A stretch of DNA of 64,000 nucleotides. It comes from Luteibacter rhizovicinus DSM 16549. GTDB lineage: Bacteria > Pseudomonadota > Gammaproteobacteria > Xanthomonadales > Rhodanobacteraceae. Positions 9,331-18,284 of this stretch are shown here, one piece after another. The stretch's first letter is position 1. Each line of letters starts with the position of its first letter. Both the position numbers and the translations under genes were made by a program. The notes below the pieces were generated by a model. It ran no database searches and had not been told where the DNA came from. It saw only the letters and a list, made by a program, of their open reading frames with translations. The stretch is from positions 4,430,001 to 4,494,000 of the forward strand of contig NZ_CP017480.1 in NCBI RefSeq assembly GCF_001887595.1, given 5' to 3'.

Positions 9331-10085
9331 GCGCCACCGAACGGCATGCCATCCAGCGCGTGCGTCATGAACTGAAGATGCGCCTGCTCGAGGTGAAGCA
9401 GGTCACACGGCTCACCCCGCACATGGTGCGCGTCACGCTGACCGGTCCAGACCTCGCCGGCTTCGTCTCAGCCTCGCCGGACGATCACGTGAAGCTGTTC
9501 TTCCCGGTGGAAGACGGCGCGATCAATCGCCCGACGATGGGGCCAGATGGCCCGGTCTACCCCGAAGGCCTCACGCCCTCGCCCGCCCGCGATTACACCC
9601 CGCGCCGCTACGACGCCGCCAGCAACGAACTCGATATCGACTTCGTGCTGCACGGCGAAGGCCCGGCATCGACTTGGGCGGAATCGGTGAAGGTCGGCGA
9701 TAAGCTCGGCGTCGGCGGTCCTCGCGGCTCCATGGTCATCCCCGACGACTACGATCACTACGTACTCGTCGGCGACGAAACCGCCCTGCCCGCCATCGGC
9801 CGGTGGCTCGAGGAAATGCCTTCGTCTACACCGGTGACTGTGCTCGCTGAAATCGCCTCGGCCGACGAGAAGCAGTCGCTGCGCCGCGATGTGCGCTGGT
9901 TCGTTCGCGGTGAGTCGCCGTCGATGGACGAGGCCATCGCCGCGCTACCGATTCCGGCCGGCGATACGTTCTGGTGGGTCGCCGTCGAGTCCATGCGTGC
10001 ACGCGCGCTGCGTTCGTTGCTGGTGGAGACGCGTGGCATCGACAAGGACTGGGTGAAGGCGACCGGGTACTGGCAGGCCGGCTGA
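9327..10085 (+). CDS. Siderophore-interacting protein (FAD/NADPH ferric-chelate reductase)
   Basis: 252 residues of the ViuB/SIP family, cytoplasmic flavoproteins that release iron from siderophores by reduction. The FAD-binding domain includes the YTPRRYD motif (90-96; the R-x-Y flavin signature) and GPRGS (131-135). The NAD(P)-binding domain starts at GDETALPAI (149-157) and ends with the family's W-x-x-x-G-Y-W segment (KATGYWQAG). Translation is coupled to the PadR gene by a 4-bp overlap. No siderophore synthesis or TonB receptor gene is nearby, so it may serve imported siderophores. Confidence 0.92.
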   Translation: MSATERHAIQRVRHELKMRLLEVKQVTRLTPHMVRVTLTGPDLAGFVSASPDDHVKLFFPVEDGAINRPTMGPDGPVYPEGLTPSPARDYTPRRYDAASNELDIDFVLHGEGPASTWAESVKVGDKLGVGGPRGSMVIPDDYDHYVLVGDETALPAIGRWLEEMPSSTPVTVLAEIASADEKQSLRRDVRWFVRGESPSMDEAIAALPIPAGDTFWWVAVESMRARALRSLLVETRGIDKDWVKATGYWQAG

Positions 10086-10131
10086 GTCCTCGCCACACTA
10101 GGCGACTCGCCAGGACAGGGACTGCAGCACA

Positions 10132-11661
10132 ATGAGCTTCATTCGGTGGCTGGATCACTGGCGAAAACGGCCGAACGCCATATCGGCGGAACAAGCGAAT
10201 CTCCTGGAGGGCATCCTGCAATGGGCGCTCGAGAGCACGGGCCGGCTGCCGGGCACTGATGACCGAGTCCTCCAGGCAAGGGCCGTACTTCTGCAGCTCG
10301 GCCCATCAGTGCTCCTCGAACTCGATCAGCGTATGCGTTCCTGGCGCCGTCCTCGCGCTGACGATCTCCCGACCGACTTGCTCGACCGCCTGGCCCGGCC
10401 CGATGTCGATCAAGGTACTCGCGAGGCCGGGCAGTTTCTCGTCGCTATGCATTGGTCTGGTCACCTGCGTGAGCGTGCGGTTCGCGAACTGGAGGCGAAC
10501 GCGTCGCGCCTGGCGCTCACAGCGAGCCTGATCCGTTCCGCCGACTGGGTTAATCCGGTGCGTGAGGCGGCGACGGATATTGCAGACCGACTGATCGACC
10601 GCTGCGACGAAGATGACGTGTTTGCCTTGATGCCCTTGTTTTTTAGGCTCGAAGGGCATTCGCGCTTCGATCGCGACCGGCTTCATCGAACACTGGAAGC
10701 CTGGCTGACGCGAAACGATGAGCGTCTCGTACACGCTCTGGATTCACCGTATGCGCCGCTCCGGCGCTGGGCATTCAGCATCCTTCTCGCTCGCCCCGAG
10801 GCTATCGGGCACGCGCTGTTGAAGAGAGCCATCAACGATCCCGACCCGTCCATTCCGGTGATCGCATTCCGGATGCTGGACGATCTCCCTGATACATCGC
10901 GCCGGGAGTTGACCGCGATAGCCCTCAATGCGAAACACCCCATCGTCAGGCAGCTCGCACTCCGGGCCATGGCGCGCGTTGCGCCGCCGGTGCCTGTCGC
11001 TGTCTTGCATCGGGCGCTGATCGACAAATCGGCAGGAATGCGCGCTTTTGCTGCCCACACGTATCGAACGCAGCAACATGGAGACCCCGCCGATTTCTGG
11101 CGGTCGCTCGTTGACGCAAAGAAGGCCCCGTGGAGTGTCGTACTTTCGCTCGCCGAATCGGCAAAACCTGAAGACGATGGCCGCCTGCACGACGCACTCC
11201 GGCATCCTGATGGACGCGTGCGCGCCGCCGCATTGCGAGCGCTCATCAAGATGGGCATGACCGCCACGGACGCACAATTCATTGATTTCGCGAGCGATGC
11301 CAGCCCTCGCGTTCGCCGCCTCCTCGCCGAGATGTGCAAGAAGGGTGATATCTCGCTTGGGGCTGAACGACTCAGGTTGCTCTGGAGCGCGTTTCCCGAC
11401 ATCACGCCGGCCCATGCCAGCGATCTTCTGAACGCGCTAACTGGCGGCGAACGCCTCGACCTGCTCCTTTCGTTCGAGCCCAGGTCGGACGTTGAGCGCC
11501 GCTGGTGGAATTCCATGCTGGCCACCTGGGCCGACGGATCCCTTGGCTGGTGGAAAACAGCGGAGCCCCTCCGCCGACAACTTCTCGATCTGCTTGCGAG
11601 GCAGTCCCATGCACTGGATGCGGCGCTCGTATCCAGGTTCGAAAAGAGCCTGGTGCCCTAG
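10132..11661 (+). CDS. HEAT-repeat protein of unknown function
   Basis: 509 residues, mostly helical. Several helix pairs with the HEAT/PBS-lyase-like pattern are visible, for example around 'DSPYAPLRRWAFSILLAR', 'NDPDPSIPVIAFRMLDDLP' and 'RHPDGRVRAAALRALIKMG'. No signal peptide or membrane segment is seen and no catalytic motif. HEAT solenoids are scaffolds for protein or nucleic acid binding. It lies alone between the SIP gene and the AsmA-like gene, and its codon usage is slightly less GC-biased than that of its neighbours. Function unknown. Confidence 0.75.
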   Translation: MSFIRWLDHWRKRPNAISAEQANLLEGILQWALESTGRLPGTDDRVLQARAVLLQLGPSVLLELDQRMRSWRRPRADDLPTDLLDRLARPDVDQGTREAGQFLVAMHWSGHLRERAVRELEANASRLALTASLIRSADWVNPVREAATDIADRLIDRCDEDDVFALMPLFFRLEGHSRFDRDRLHRTLEAWLTRNDERLVHALDSPYAPLRRWAFSILLARPEAIGHALLKRAINDPDPSIPVIAFRMLDDLPDTSRRELTAIALNAKHPIVRQLALRAMARVAPPVPVAVLHRALIDKSAGMRAFAAHTYRTQQHGDPADFWRSLVDAKKAPWSVVLSLAESAKPEDDGRLHDALRHPDGRVRAAALRALIKMGMTATDAQFIDFASDASPRVRRLLAEMCKKGDISLGAERLRLLWSAFPDITPAHASDLLNALTGGERLDLLLSFEPRSDVERRWWNSMLATWADGSLGWWKTAEPLRRQLLDLLARQSHALDAALVSRFEKSLVP

Positions 11662-11786
11662 GCGTCGGGCGACACTCGCATCATCACATCCCGTGGACGT
11701 CCCTTAATCGCCCCCGTTCATGAACACATAACCTTGCCAGCCCACCGGTTACCTCTATCCTCGTTGGTTACGGGAGTGGAGGCGAC

Positions 11787-13961
11787 ATGATGCGGCGTGG
11801 AAGGAAAGTGTTGGCATGGGTGGTAGGCATCTTCGTCCTGCTCATTATCTTGATCATCCTGTTTATCGCCCTGTTCGACTGGAACAGGCTGAAACCGACG
11901 ATCAACGAGAAGGTTTCGGAGGCCATCGGCCGGCCGTTCGCCATCAACGGCGATCTTTCCGCGCACTGGTCGCGTGAACCGGGCGAAGACGGACTGGTCA
12001 GTCTGATCCCGTGGCCGCACTTCACCGCACTCGATATCAGCGTGGCGAACCCCGATTGGGCGAAGACGAAGCAGTTCGCGACATTGCAGTCACTGCAATT
12101 CCGCCTGTCGCCCTTCCCGCTGATCTCACATCGCATCGTCGTGCCGGAGATCCGCCTGGGTCAGCCGAACATCGACCTGGAGCGGGTGAAGAACGGCAAC
12201 AACACCTGGACGTTCAAGATGCCCGAGAGCACGGGGCCGTCCGAGTGGCAGCTCGAGCTCAACGCCATCGTCTTCGACAAGGGGCATATCGATTTCAACG
12301 ACGCGACCAACCAGATCGCCATGGGCATCGACGTAACGCCGCTCAGCAAGGGCATCCCCTTCGACGAGATCATGGCCCAGCAGGAAAAGGACTCGCGCGC
12401 GCAGGCCAACAAGACTAACGGCGCGACGGCCAAGACCATGGCGAAGTCCGGCGCGGACGAGAAGGATCGCCAGGACGAGACCAAGAAGAAGCAGGTCTAT
12501 CTGTTCGCCTGGGATGCCAAGGGCACTTATAAGAAGTCGACAGTGGAAGCGAAGGCGAAGACCGGCGGCGTGCTCGCCCTGCGCGATGCCAATCGCCCGT
12601 TCCCGGTGCAGGCCGACGCTCGCTTCGGCGATACGCATATCGCCTTCGTCGGTACGCTGACCGATCCCTTGAACGTGGGTGCGCTCGATATCCGCCTGTG
12701 GTTCTCCGGCACGAGCATGTCCCATCTTTACGACCTGACGGGCATCACCCTGCCGGATACGCCGCCCTTCGCGACGGAAGGCCACCTCAAGGCCAACCTG
12801 AAGAAAGGCGCGAGTGTCTTCACGTACGAGAACTTCACCGGCAAGGTCGGTGGAAGCGATCTCGGCGGCAGCCTCACCTTCAACACCGGCGGTCAGCGTC
12901 CCAGCCTCACTGGCAAGCTGAAGTCGAACCAGCTGCTGTTCTCCGATCTCGCGCCGCTGATCGGTGGTGGCTCCAATGCGGAGAAAAACGAGCGCGGCGA
13001 TTCGGTCAAGCAGCCCGACGACAAAGTCATTCCCGTCGAGCCGTTCAAGACGGATCGCTGGAACGCGATGGATGCCGATGTCGAATTCACCGGCGTGCAT
13101 ATCGTCCATGGCGATCGCCTGCCGGTCGATAATCTCTATACGCACCTGACCATGAAGAACGCCGTCCTGACGCTCGATCCGCTGAAGTTCGGCGTGGCCA
13201 GCGGTACGGTCGGCAGCAACATACACGTGGATGGCTCGACCACGCCGATGAAGGGCACGTTCAACATGGGCGCTCGCCACCTCAAGCTGAAGGAGCTTTT
13301 CCCGAAGCTGGCTCCCGGCGATACGACCCTGGGTGAGCTCAACGGCGATGCGTCGCTGACGGCCGTGGGCAATTCGCCGGCAGCCCTGCTCGGCAGTTCC
13401 AACGGTGAAATCAAGCTACTGATCAACGATGGCGCGATCAGCAGTTCGCTACTGGAACTGGCAGGCCTGAATGTCGGCAGCTACGCGGTGAACAAGCTGT
13501 TCGGCGACGAAACGGTCAAGATCAACTGCATGGCCGCTGATCTGGTCGCGACCAACGGCGACATGGACTCGAAGCTGTTCGCCTTCGATACCGAGAAAGC
13601 GCTGATCAACGTCACCGGCGACATCGACTTCAAGAGCGAGAAGCTCAACCTCGATATCGTGCCGCACACCAAGGGCTTCCGCCTCTTCTCGCTGCGCTCG
13701 CCGCTGTACGTGCACGGCACGATGAAGAACCCGTCCGTCGGCGTGCATCCGGGGCCGCTGATCCTTCGCGGTGGTGGTGCCATCGCCCTCGCCGTGTTCG
13801 CTGCACCGGTGGCTGCGCTCGCCGCCCTGGCTGTTCCGGAAAGCGGCAAGGCCGACGCCACGCAGTGCAAGCCCTTGCTCGACGACCTCAAGAGCGCTCC
13901 GCCGAAGGCTCCGCCCCCGGGGAAGACGCAAGCGCAAGCCAACGCGGGCCAGAAGAAGTAG
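11787..13961 (+). CDS. AsmA-family inner-membrane protein
   Basis: 724 residues. A single N-terminal transmembrane helix (about 9-30, VLAWVVGIFVLLIILIILFIALF) anchors a large periplasmic part that begins with the AsmA signature FDWNRLKPTINEKVSEAIGR and continues with the family's beta-rich repeats. The C-terminal part has the usual AsmA 'L-N-G-D-G...G' region followed by a GGAIALAVFAAPVAALAAL segment and a Pro/Lys-rich tail. AsmA-like proteins are thought to be bridge-shaped lipid transporters between the inner and outer membranes. A KDSRAQANKTNGATAKTM-type charged insertion at about 190-240 is not a usual family element. Two ATGs in a row (11787, 11790) follow GGAGGCGAC. Confidence 0.9.
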   Translation: MMRRGRKVLAWVVGIFVLLIILIILFIALFDWNRLKPTINEKVSEAIGRPFAINGDLSAHWSREPGEDGLVSLIPWPHFTALDISVANPDWAKTKQFATLQSLQFRLSPFPLISHRIVVPEIRLGQPNIDLERVKNGNNTWTFKMPESTGPSEWQLELNAIVFDKGHIDFNDATNQIAMGIDVTPLSKGIPFDEIMAQQEKDSRAQANKTNGATAKTMAKSGADEKDRQDETKKKQVYLFAWDAKGTYKKSTVEAKAKTGGVLALRDANRPFPVQADARFGDTHIAFVGTLTDPLNVGALDIRLWFSGTSMSHLYDLTGITLPDTPPFATEGHLKANLKKGASVFTYENFTGKVGGSDLGGSLTFNTGGQRPSLTGKLKSNQLLFSDLAPLIGGGSNAEKNERGDSVKQPDDKVIPVEPFKTDRWNAMDADVEFTGVHIVHGDRLPVDNLYTHLTMKNAVLTLDPLKFGVASGTVGSNIHVDGSTTPMKGTFNMGARHLKLKELFPKLAPGDTTLGELNGDASLTAVGNSPAALLGSSNGEIKLLINDGAISSSLLELAGLNVGSYAVNKLFGDETVKINCMAADLVATNGDMDSKLFAFDTEKALINVTGDIDFKSEKLNLDIVPHTKGFRLFSLRSPLYVHGTMKNPSVGVHPGPLILRGGGAIALAVFAAPVAALAALAVPESGKADATQCKPLLDDLKSAPPKAPPPGKTQAQANAGQKK

Positions 13962-14051
13962 CGCACTTAGGGTAGTGACTAACCGCAACGACCCAGAGGC
14001 ATCAGGCGAGCCTCCTTCTGTCGATATCCGACTAACCAAGTATGACTTCGT

Positions 14052-15035
14052 TCAGCGACCCAGCCAGCGCAGGAGCCGCGTAAGGCGGCTCCACGCCGTA
14101 CCCAGTAACGATCGTGTCGGTCGCTGCCATGGCGACCTGGCTTCGTCGCGGCAATCACGCTGTGGTCGAAGCATGAGGTAGTTCTTGTACCCAGCGGCCG
14201 TTACGCCACCAAGCCGCTCGACCAGCACATCCAGGTCGTCCCAGACCGTGATGTAACGACCAGTTAATATGTCATATCTCCCCGACAGCACCATGACCAG
14301 TTTGGTGGCCGCGTCCTCCTCGGACGCGACCATCTCGGATTCCAATTGCGCTCGGCACCATGCCCCCACCCTTGCCTGCGCGTTATCCGCTGCCCCTTCC
14401 ATGGACTTCCCCTGGAGCGTCATGCCTAAGGCCAATAAACCAGGGTGATACGCGAACACCCTGATCGACGATGCGTGACATTCGATGGCCAGGTTTTCAC
14501 TGAATTTGATGAGCGCGTCTTTCGAGACCGAATAGGCGGAGACGGTAGGCCAGCGAAACGCTCCTGCCTGACTGGTCACGTTGACGATACGGCCGCGGCG
14601 GCGGGCTGCCATGTGCGGGATGACCGAATGACTAAATGCAACGGCGCCACCCAGGTTCACTTCGATCGTCTTCCACCAGGCTCGCCAGTCGCATTCCCAC
14701 GTATTCCCGATCGGTCCGAATATGCCCGCGTTATTTATCAGGACATCAATCGGTCCCACCTGCTTCTCGATCCGCGCGACAACGTTTTGCACCGCGACCA
14801 TGTCGGTCACATCGACGACGAAGGTTTCTGCATGCCCACCGCTGGATGCGATGCAAGCAGCCACTTCACCGAGTTCGTCCGCGGACCGCGCGACAAGGAC
14901 CACCGTCGCGCCCTCTGCGGCAAGGCGTCGTGCGAACAAGCGGCCGACACCCCGACCTCCGCCGGTAATCAGTGCGATCGAACCACGCAGTGGAACGGCT
15001 GGATTGGTCGAGCGGGCTAACTTGAGTGGGTTCAT
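14052..15035 (-). CDS. Short-chain dehydrogenase/reductase (copy A)
   Basis: 327 residues, classical SDR fold. The cofactor motif TGGGRGVG (about 25-32), NNAG, the catalytic Ser of NVTSQAG and the YSVSK active-site motif are all present. It is closely related to the SDR just upstream at 15072-15929 (same WECDW, FRWPTV and ALIKFSENLA segments), so the pair arose by tandem duplication. This copy has a C-terminal tail of about 35 residues, rich in Arg, that the other lacks. The two genes are 36 bp apart on the same strand. The substrate is unknown. Confidence 0.88.
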   Translation of the reverse strand: MNPLKLARSTNPAVPLRGSIALITGGGRGVGRLFARRLAAEGATVVLVARSADELGEVAACIASSGGHAETFVVDVTDMVAVQNVVARIEKQVGPIDVLINNAGIFGPIGNTWECDWRAWWKTIEVNLGGAVAFSHSVIPHMAARRRGRIVNVTSQAGAFRWPTVSAYSVSKDALIKFSENLAIECHASSIRVFAYHPGLLALGMTLQGKSMEGAADNAQARVGAWCRAQLESEMVASEEDAATKLVMVLSGRYDILTGRYITVWDDLDVLVERLGGVTAAGYKNYLMLRPQRDCRDEARSPWQRPTRSLLGTAWSRLTRLLRWLGR

Positions 15036-15071
15036 GGGGTCCCTCCTGGACCGTAAGCGACTCTTCCTGCG

Positions 15072-15929
15072 TCACGCGCTGGACCGCAGCATACGGTAGT
15101 CCCTCGATGCCGCCGCCGTCCCTACGCGCGCCACCAGGAGATCGAGGTCGTCGTGCACCGTGACATAACGTCCGGTGAGGACGTCGTACGCACCCGACAA
15201 CAGGCGAACCAGCTGTGCTGCGGATGACCCGGGCGATGCGGCGCTGCTGGACTCGAGCTGTGCACGGCACCAGGCTGCCACCCTGGCTTCCGCGGGAGTG
15301 GCCGACGCGTGCAAGTCCATCGCTTCGTTCGCCAGCCCCAAAGGCAGGAACCCCGGGTGATAGGCAAACACGCTCAACGAATCATCCCGACACTCCGATG
15401 CCAGGTTTTCGCTGAATTTAATGAGCGCAGCCTTGGAGACGGAATAGGCGAACACCGTGGGCCAGCGAAATACCCCGGCTTCGCTGACGATGTTCACCAC
15501 GCGCCCCTTTCGGCGTCGCGCCATGTTCGGAATCACTGCGTGGCAGAAGGCAACGGCGCCGCCCAGGTTGATTTCGATGGTGCTCCACCAGTCGTCCCAA
15601 TCGCATTCCCATGCGTTGCCGATGGGACCGCGCACGCCCGCGTTGTTGATCAGCACATCGAGCGGACCCAGCTGTTCTTCGACTTCCTCGACGACGCGTG
15701 CCACCGCGGGCTTGGTGGTGACATCGACGACATAGGTGGCGACCTTGCCACCCTCGGCCCTGATCGACCGTGCAACGTCCTCCAGTTCAGCGGCCGAGCG
15801 CGCGACGAGCACAACGAAAGCACCCTCGGCCGCAAGGCGGTGCGCGTACAGCCGACCGACGCCACGGCCACCACCAGTGATGAGAACGATGGCTTCGCGT
15901 AACGTATTTTCAGCCTGCCTTGTCACCAC
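15072..15929 (-). CDS. Short-chain dehydrogenase/reductase (copy B)
   Basis: 285 residues with TGGGRGVG, NNAG, the catalytic Ser in NIVSEAG and YSVSK. It is the upstream member of a duplicated pair and normal in length for a classical SDR. The ending contains the pair-specific LTGRYVTVHDDLD segment, where SDR substrate-binding loops usually lie, so both copies may accept related substrates. The ATG at 15929 is preceded by a plausible site (AAGGAGCGAGTGGTGAC read on this strand: the + strand shows ctcgctcctt just beyond the start). Confidence 0.88.
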   Translation of the reverse strand: MVTRQAENTLREAIVLITGGGRGVGRLYAHRLAAEGAFVVLVARSAAELEDVARSIRAEGGKVATYVVDVTTKPAVARVVEEVEEQLGPLDVLINNAGVRGPIGNAWECDWDDWWSTIEINLGGAVAFCHAVIPNMARRRKGRVVNIVSEAGVFRWPTVFAYSVSKAALIKFSENLASECRDDSLSVFAYHPGFLPLGLANEAMDLHASATPAEARVAAWCRAQLESSSAASPGSSAAQLVRLLSGAYDVLTGRYVTVHDDLDLLVARVGTAAASRDYRMLRSSA

Positions 15930-16114
15930 TCGCTCCTTGAGATGGACGCCTCCAGCATGTCCTCTTCTACCTTTCCGGGATGGGCAGCGGAAGTGCCTCT
16001 TCCTCGAAGATCAGGCGCCGAAACGGCAGTGCCGAAGCGACGCCGTTGATTGTTGCGCGGACGCGCGGCGAATGCCGCTTGTGGATCAGCGTAGCGACCG
16101 GCAAGCTTCCCTTC

Positions 16115-17011
16115 ATGTCGCCTTCCCGCAAAGCCCACCTACAGATCCACTTCTGCGTCCTGCTCTGGGGCTTCACCGCCATCCTGGGCAAGCTGATCAC
16201 CCTCGCGGCGTTGCCGCTGGTGTGGTGGCGCATGTTGCTGGTCTCGGCCACCCTGCTCTGCATGCCACGCGTGTGGCGTGGGCTGCGCGCGCTGCCGACC
16301 AAGCTGTTGCTTTCGTACGCGGGCATCGGCGTGATCGTCGCGATGCACTGGCTGACATTTTACGGCGCGATCAAGCTCGCGAACGCCTCGGTCGCGGCGA
16401 CATGTATCGCCTTATGCCCCGTGTTTCTGGCCGTCGTCGAACCCTGGGTGGCGGGTCGGCGCTTCGACCCGCGTGAGCTGTTCATCGGCGCGGCCATCGT
16501 GCCGGGCGTGGCGCTCGTGGCGGGCGGCTTGCCGGGTGAGATGCGGCTGGGCCTGGCGATCGGCGTGCTTTCGGCGTTGTTCGTCGCCTTTTTCAGCGCG
16601 TTGAACAAAAAGCTGATCGACCGCGCGGACGCGCTGACAGTGACTTGCGTGGAGTTGGGCACGGGGACGTTGTTCCTTACCGTGCTTGCGCCGTTCATGG
16701 CGACGCCGGCCTTCGTGCTGCCTTCGCTGCATGACGGCGCACTGATCGTGGTGCTGGCCTATGGGTGCACGCTGCTGCCGTTCGCCCTGGCCCTGGCGGC
16801 GTTGCGTCATCTCACGGCATTCGCGACGCAGATGGTGACGAATCTCGAGCCGGTCTACGCGATCGTGCTGGCGATTCCACTTCTGGGTGAACAGCGGGAG
16901 CTGGGGTGGACGTTTTACCTGGGGGTCGCGGTGATCATCGGCGCGGTATTCGCGCACCCGCTGTTGCATCGGGGTGAGGCGGCCGATGCGTCGGATCTGG
17001 TCGTTCCGTAG
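16115..17011 (+). CDS. EamA-family (DMT) membrane transporter
   Basis: 298 residues from the ATG at 16115 (MSPSRKAHLQIHFCVLLWG). The frame is open for 45 codons more upstream but that part is polar and would precede the first membrane helix, so the later start is preferred. About ten hydrophobic helices arranged as two EamA halves are visible, with the family features FCVLLWGFTAILGK at the start and NLEPVYAIVLAIPLLGE in the second half. This family exports small metabolites such as amino acids, but the substrate here cannot be predicted. Confidence 0.87.
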   Translation: MSPSRKAHLQIHFCVLLWGFTAILGKLITLAALPLVWWRMLLVSATLLCMPRVWRGLRALPTKLLLSYAGIGVIVAMHWLTFYGAIKLANASVAATCIALCPVFLAVVEPWVAGRRFDPRELFIGAAIVPGVALVAGGLPGEMRLGLAIGVLSALFVAFFSALNKKLIDRADALTVTCVELGTGTLFLTVLAPFMATPAFVLPSLHDGALIVVLAYGCTLLPFALALAALRHLTAFATQMVTNLEPVYAIVLAIPLLGEQRELGWTFYLGVAVIIGAVFAHPLLHRGEAADASDLVVP

Positions 17012-17022
17012 GAGAGACTCTT

Positions 17023-17091
17023 GTGGGAGCCGATTCATCGGCGATGCCGCGGCAGCGGCAAAGACATCGCCGGCATAGCCGGCTCCCACAC
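17023..17091. repeat. REP pair in inverted orientation
   Basis: A forward copy (17023-17045, GCCGATTCATCGGC type) and a reverse copy (17066-17090, with a GCCGGCATAGCCGGC stem) form a REPIN-like unit starting 12 bp after the transporter stop. Two different stem sequences in one unit show that REP subfamilies can pair. Confidence 0.85.
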
Positions 17092-17329
17092 AGAGCCGGG
17101 TCCCCCACATAGCAGGCCCCGGCAAGCTGCCTTTAGCGCCGGCCGCCGCGCGAGGAGACGATGCGCTGACGCCGCGCCCGCTGTGCAGGCGAGCGGGTGC
17201 TGGCTTTTTTCTGGGGTGACGAACGCTTGGCTCGCACTTGCGGGCTGGATGCTTTCACAGGGTGCTCCGGAAACAGGACCGGGAGGGTCCATGGTGGACC
17301 CTCCCGGTAAAAAACCCGCTAAGGGTTCG
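17092..17329. other. Intergenic stretch between the transporter and the 2OG dioxygenase
   Basis: After the REP pair this interval contains the perfect hairpin listed separately and a GC-rich stretch with a run of six T (about 17207-17212). I see no gene in it. Confidence 0.6.
17278..17308. terminator. Perfect 14-bp hairpin after the 2OG dioxygenase gene
   Basis: Arms ACCGGGAGGGTCCA and TGGACCCTCCCGGT pair perfectly around TGG. It lies 21 bp beyond the stop of the leftward gene ending at 17330, so it probably ends that transcript. The run of six T on the minus strand lies before the stem rather than after it, so it is not a textbook intrinsic terminator. Confidence 0.6.
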
Positions 17330-18265
17330 TCAGATCAGTTTGATTTCGCGGAGGCGTTCGAGCAGGTACTCATGGGCCGTGATCGGCTCCGGGTAGCGCT
17401 TCGGGTTGTCGGGCGTGACGCAGGACGGCAGCACGTCGAGGACGACGTCCGGGTTCGGGTGCAGGAAAAACGGGACGGAATACCGGGGCTTGCGCGCGTT
17501 CGCATTCTGCGGATTGGTCACGCGATGGGTCGTGGACGGATAGACGTGGTTGGTCAGGCGCTGCAGCATGTCGCCGATGTTGACGACGATGGCGTCGCCC
17601 TCGGTCGTGATGGGCAGCCACTCGCCTTCACGCGTGAGCACTTCCAGGCCCTCGGCGCTTGCACCGACCAGCAGGGTGATGAAGTTGATGTCCTCGTGGG
17701 CGCCAGCGCGCACATTGGGGACATCGTCCTGGACGATCGGCGGATAGTGGATCGGACGAAGGATGGAGTTGCCCGAATCGATCTTGTCGTCGAAGAAGGC
17801 CTCCGGCAGCTCGATGTGCAGGGCCAGGGCGCGAAGAACGCGGGCGCCGAGGTTGTCCAGCGCCTCGTAGATCCCGTAACCCTTGTCCTCGAAGTCCGGC
17901 ACTTCGTTCGGCCAGACGTTGGGCGGCATGACGTCGGCGAACTTCGAGTCGCGCGGAATCTCGCGACCGATGTGCCAGAACTCTTTCAGGTCGGCGAACT
18001 TGCTGTCCTTGGCGGTTTCCACCTTGAACGGCGTGTAGCCGCGCGCACCGCCGCCACCAGGGATGTGGTACTTGCGCTTGGTGTCGTCGGGCAGCGCGAA
18101 GAAGCGCTTGAACGCGTCGTAGGCGCCGTCGACGGCCTCGACAGGAATGCCGTGGCCACTGATGCAGCAGAAGCCGAATTCGCGATAGGCCGCGCCGAGC
18201 TCGGCCACGAAGGCTTCGCGGTCGGTGTCGTAGCGACGGATATCGAGGGTGGGTACCTTTTTCAT
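17330..18265 (-). CDS. Isopenicillin-N-synthase-family 2-oxoglutarate/Fe(II) dioxygenase
   Basis: 311 residues. The N-terminal DIOX_N part (about 5-110) and the C-terminal 2OG-FeII oxygenase jelly roll are both present. The iron-binding triad is H190-x-D192 (in AHEDINFITLL) and H247 (STTHRV), and the 2-oxoglutarate motif is R261-Y-S263. All catalytic residues are therefore intact. The gene starts 19 bp after glmM on the same strand, so it may be co-transcribed with glmM, folP and orn. The substrate is unknown; relatives oxidise small molecules or peptides. Confidence 0.9.
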   Translation of the reverse strand: MKKVPTLDIRRYDTDREAFVAELGAAYREFGFCCISGHGIPVEAVDGAYDAFKRFFALPDDTKRKYHIPGGGGARGYTPFKVETAKDSKFADLKEFWHIGREIPRDSKFADVMPPNVWPNEVPDFEDKGYGIYEALDNLGARVLRALALHIELPEAFFDDKIDSGNSILRPIHYPPIVQDDVPNVRAGAHEDINFITLLVGASAEGLEVLTREGEWLPITTEGDAIVVNIGDMLQRLTNHVYPSTTHRVTNPQNANARKPRYSVPFFLHPNPDVVLDVLPSCVTPDNPKRYPEPITAHEYLLERLREIKLI

Positions 18266-18284
18266 GCGGGGTCCGGTGGAGGCG

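Noticed and set aside
10132..11661. The HEAT-repeat protein as a phycobilisome-lyase or a DNA glycosylase.
   Set aside because: HEAT-like helices are shared by many scaffolds, and no glycosylase or lyase residues could be identified.
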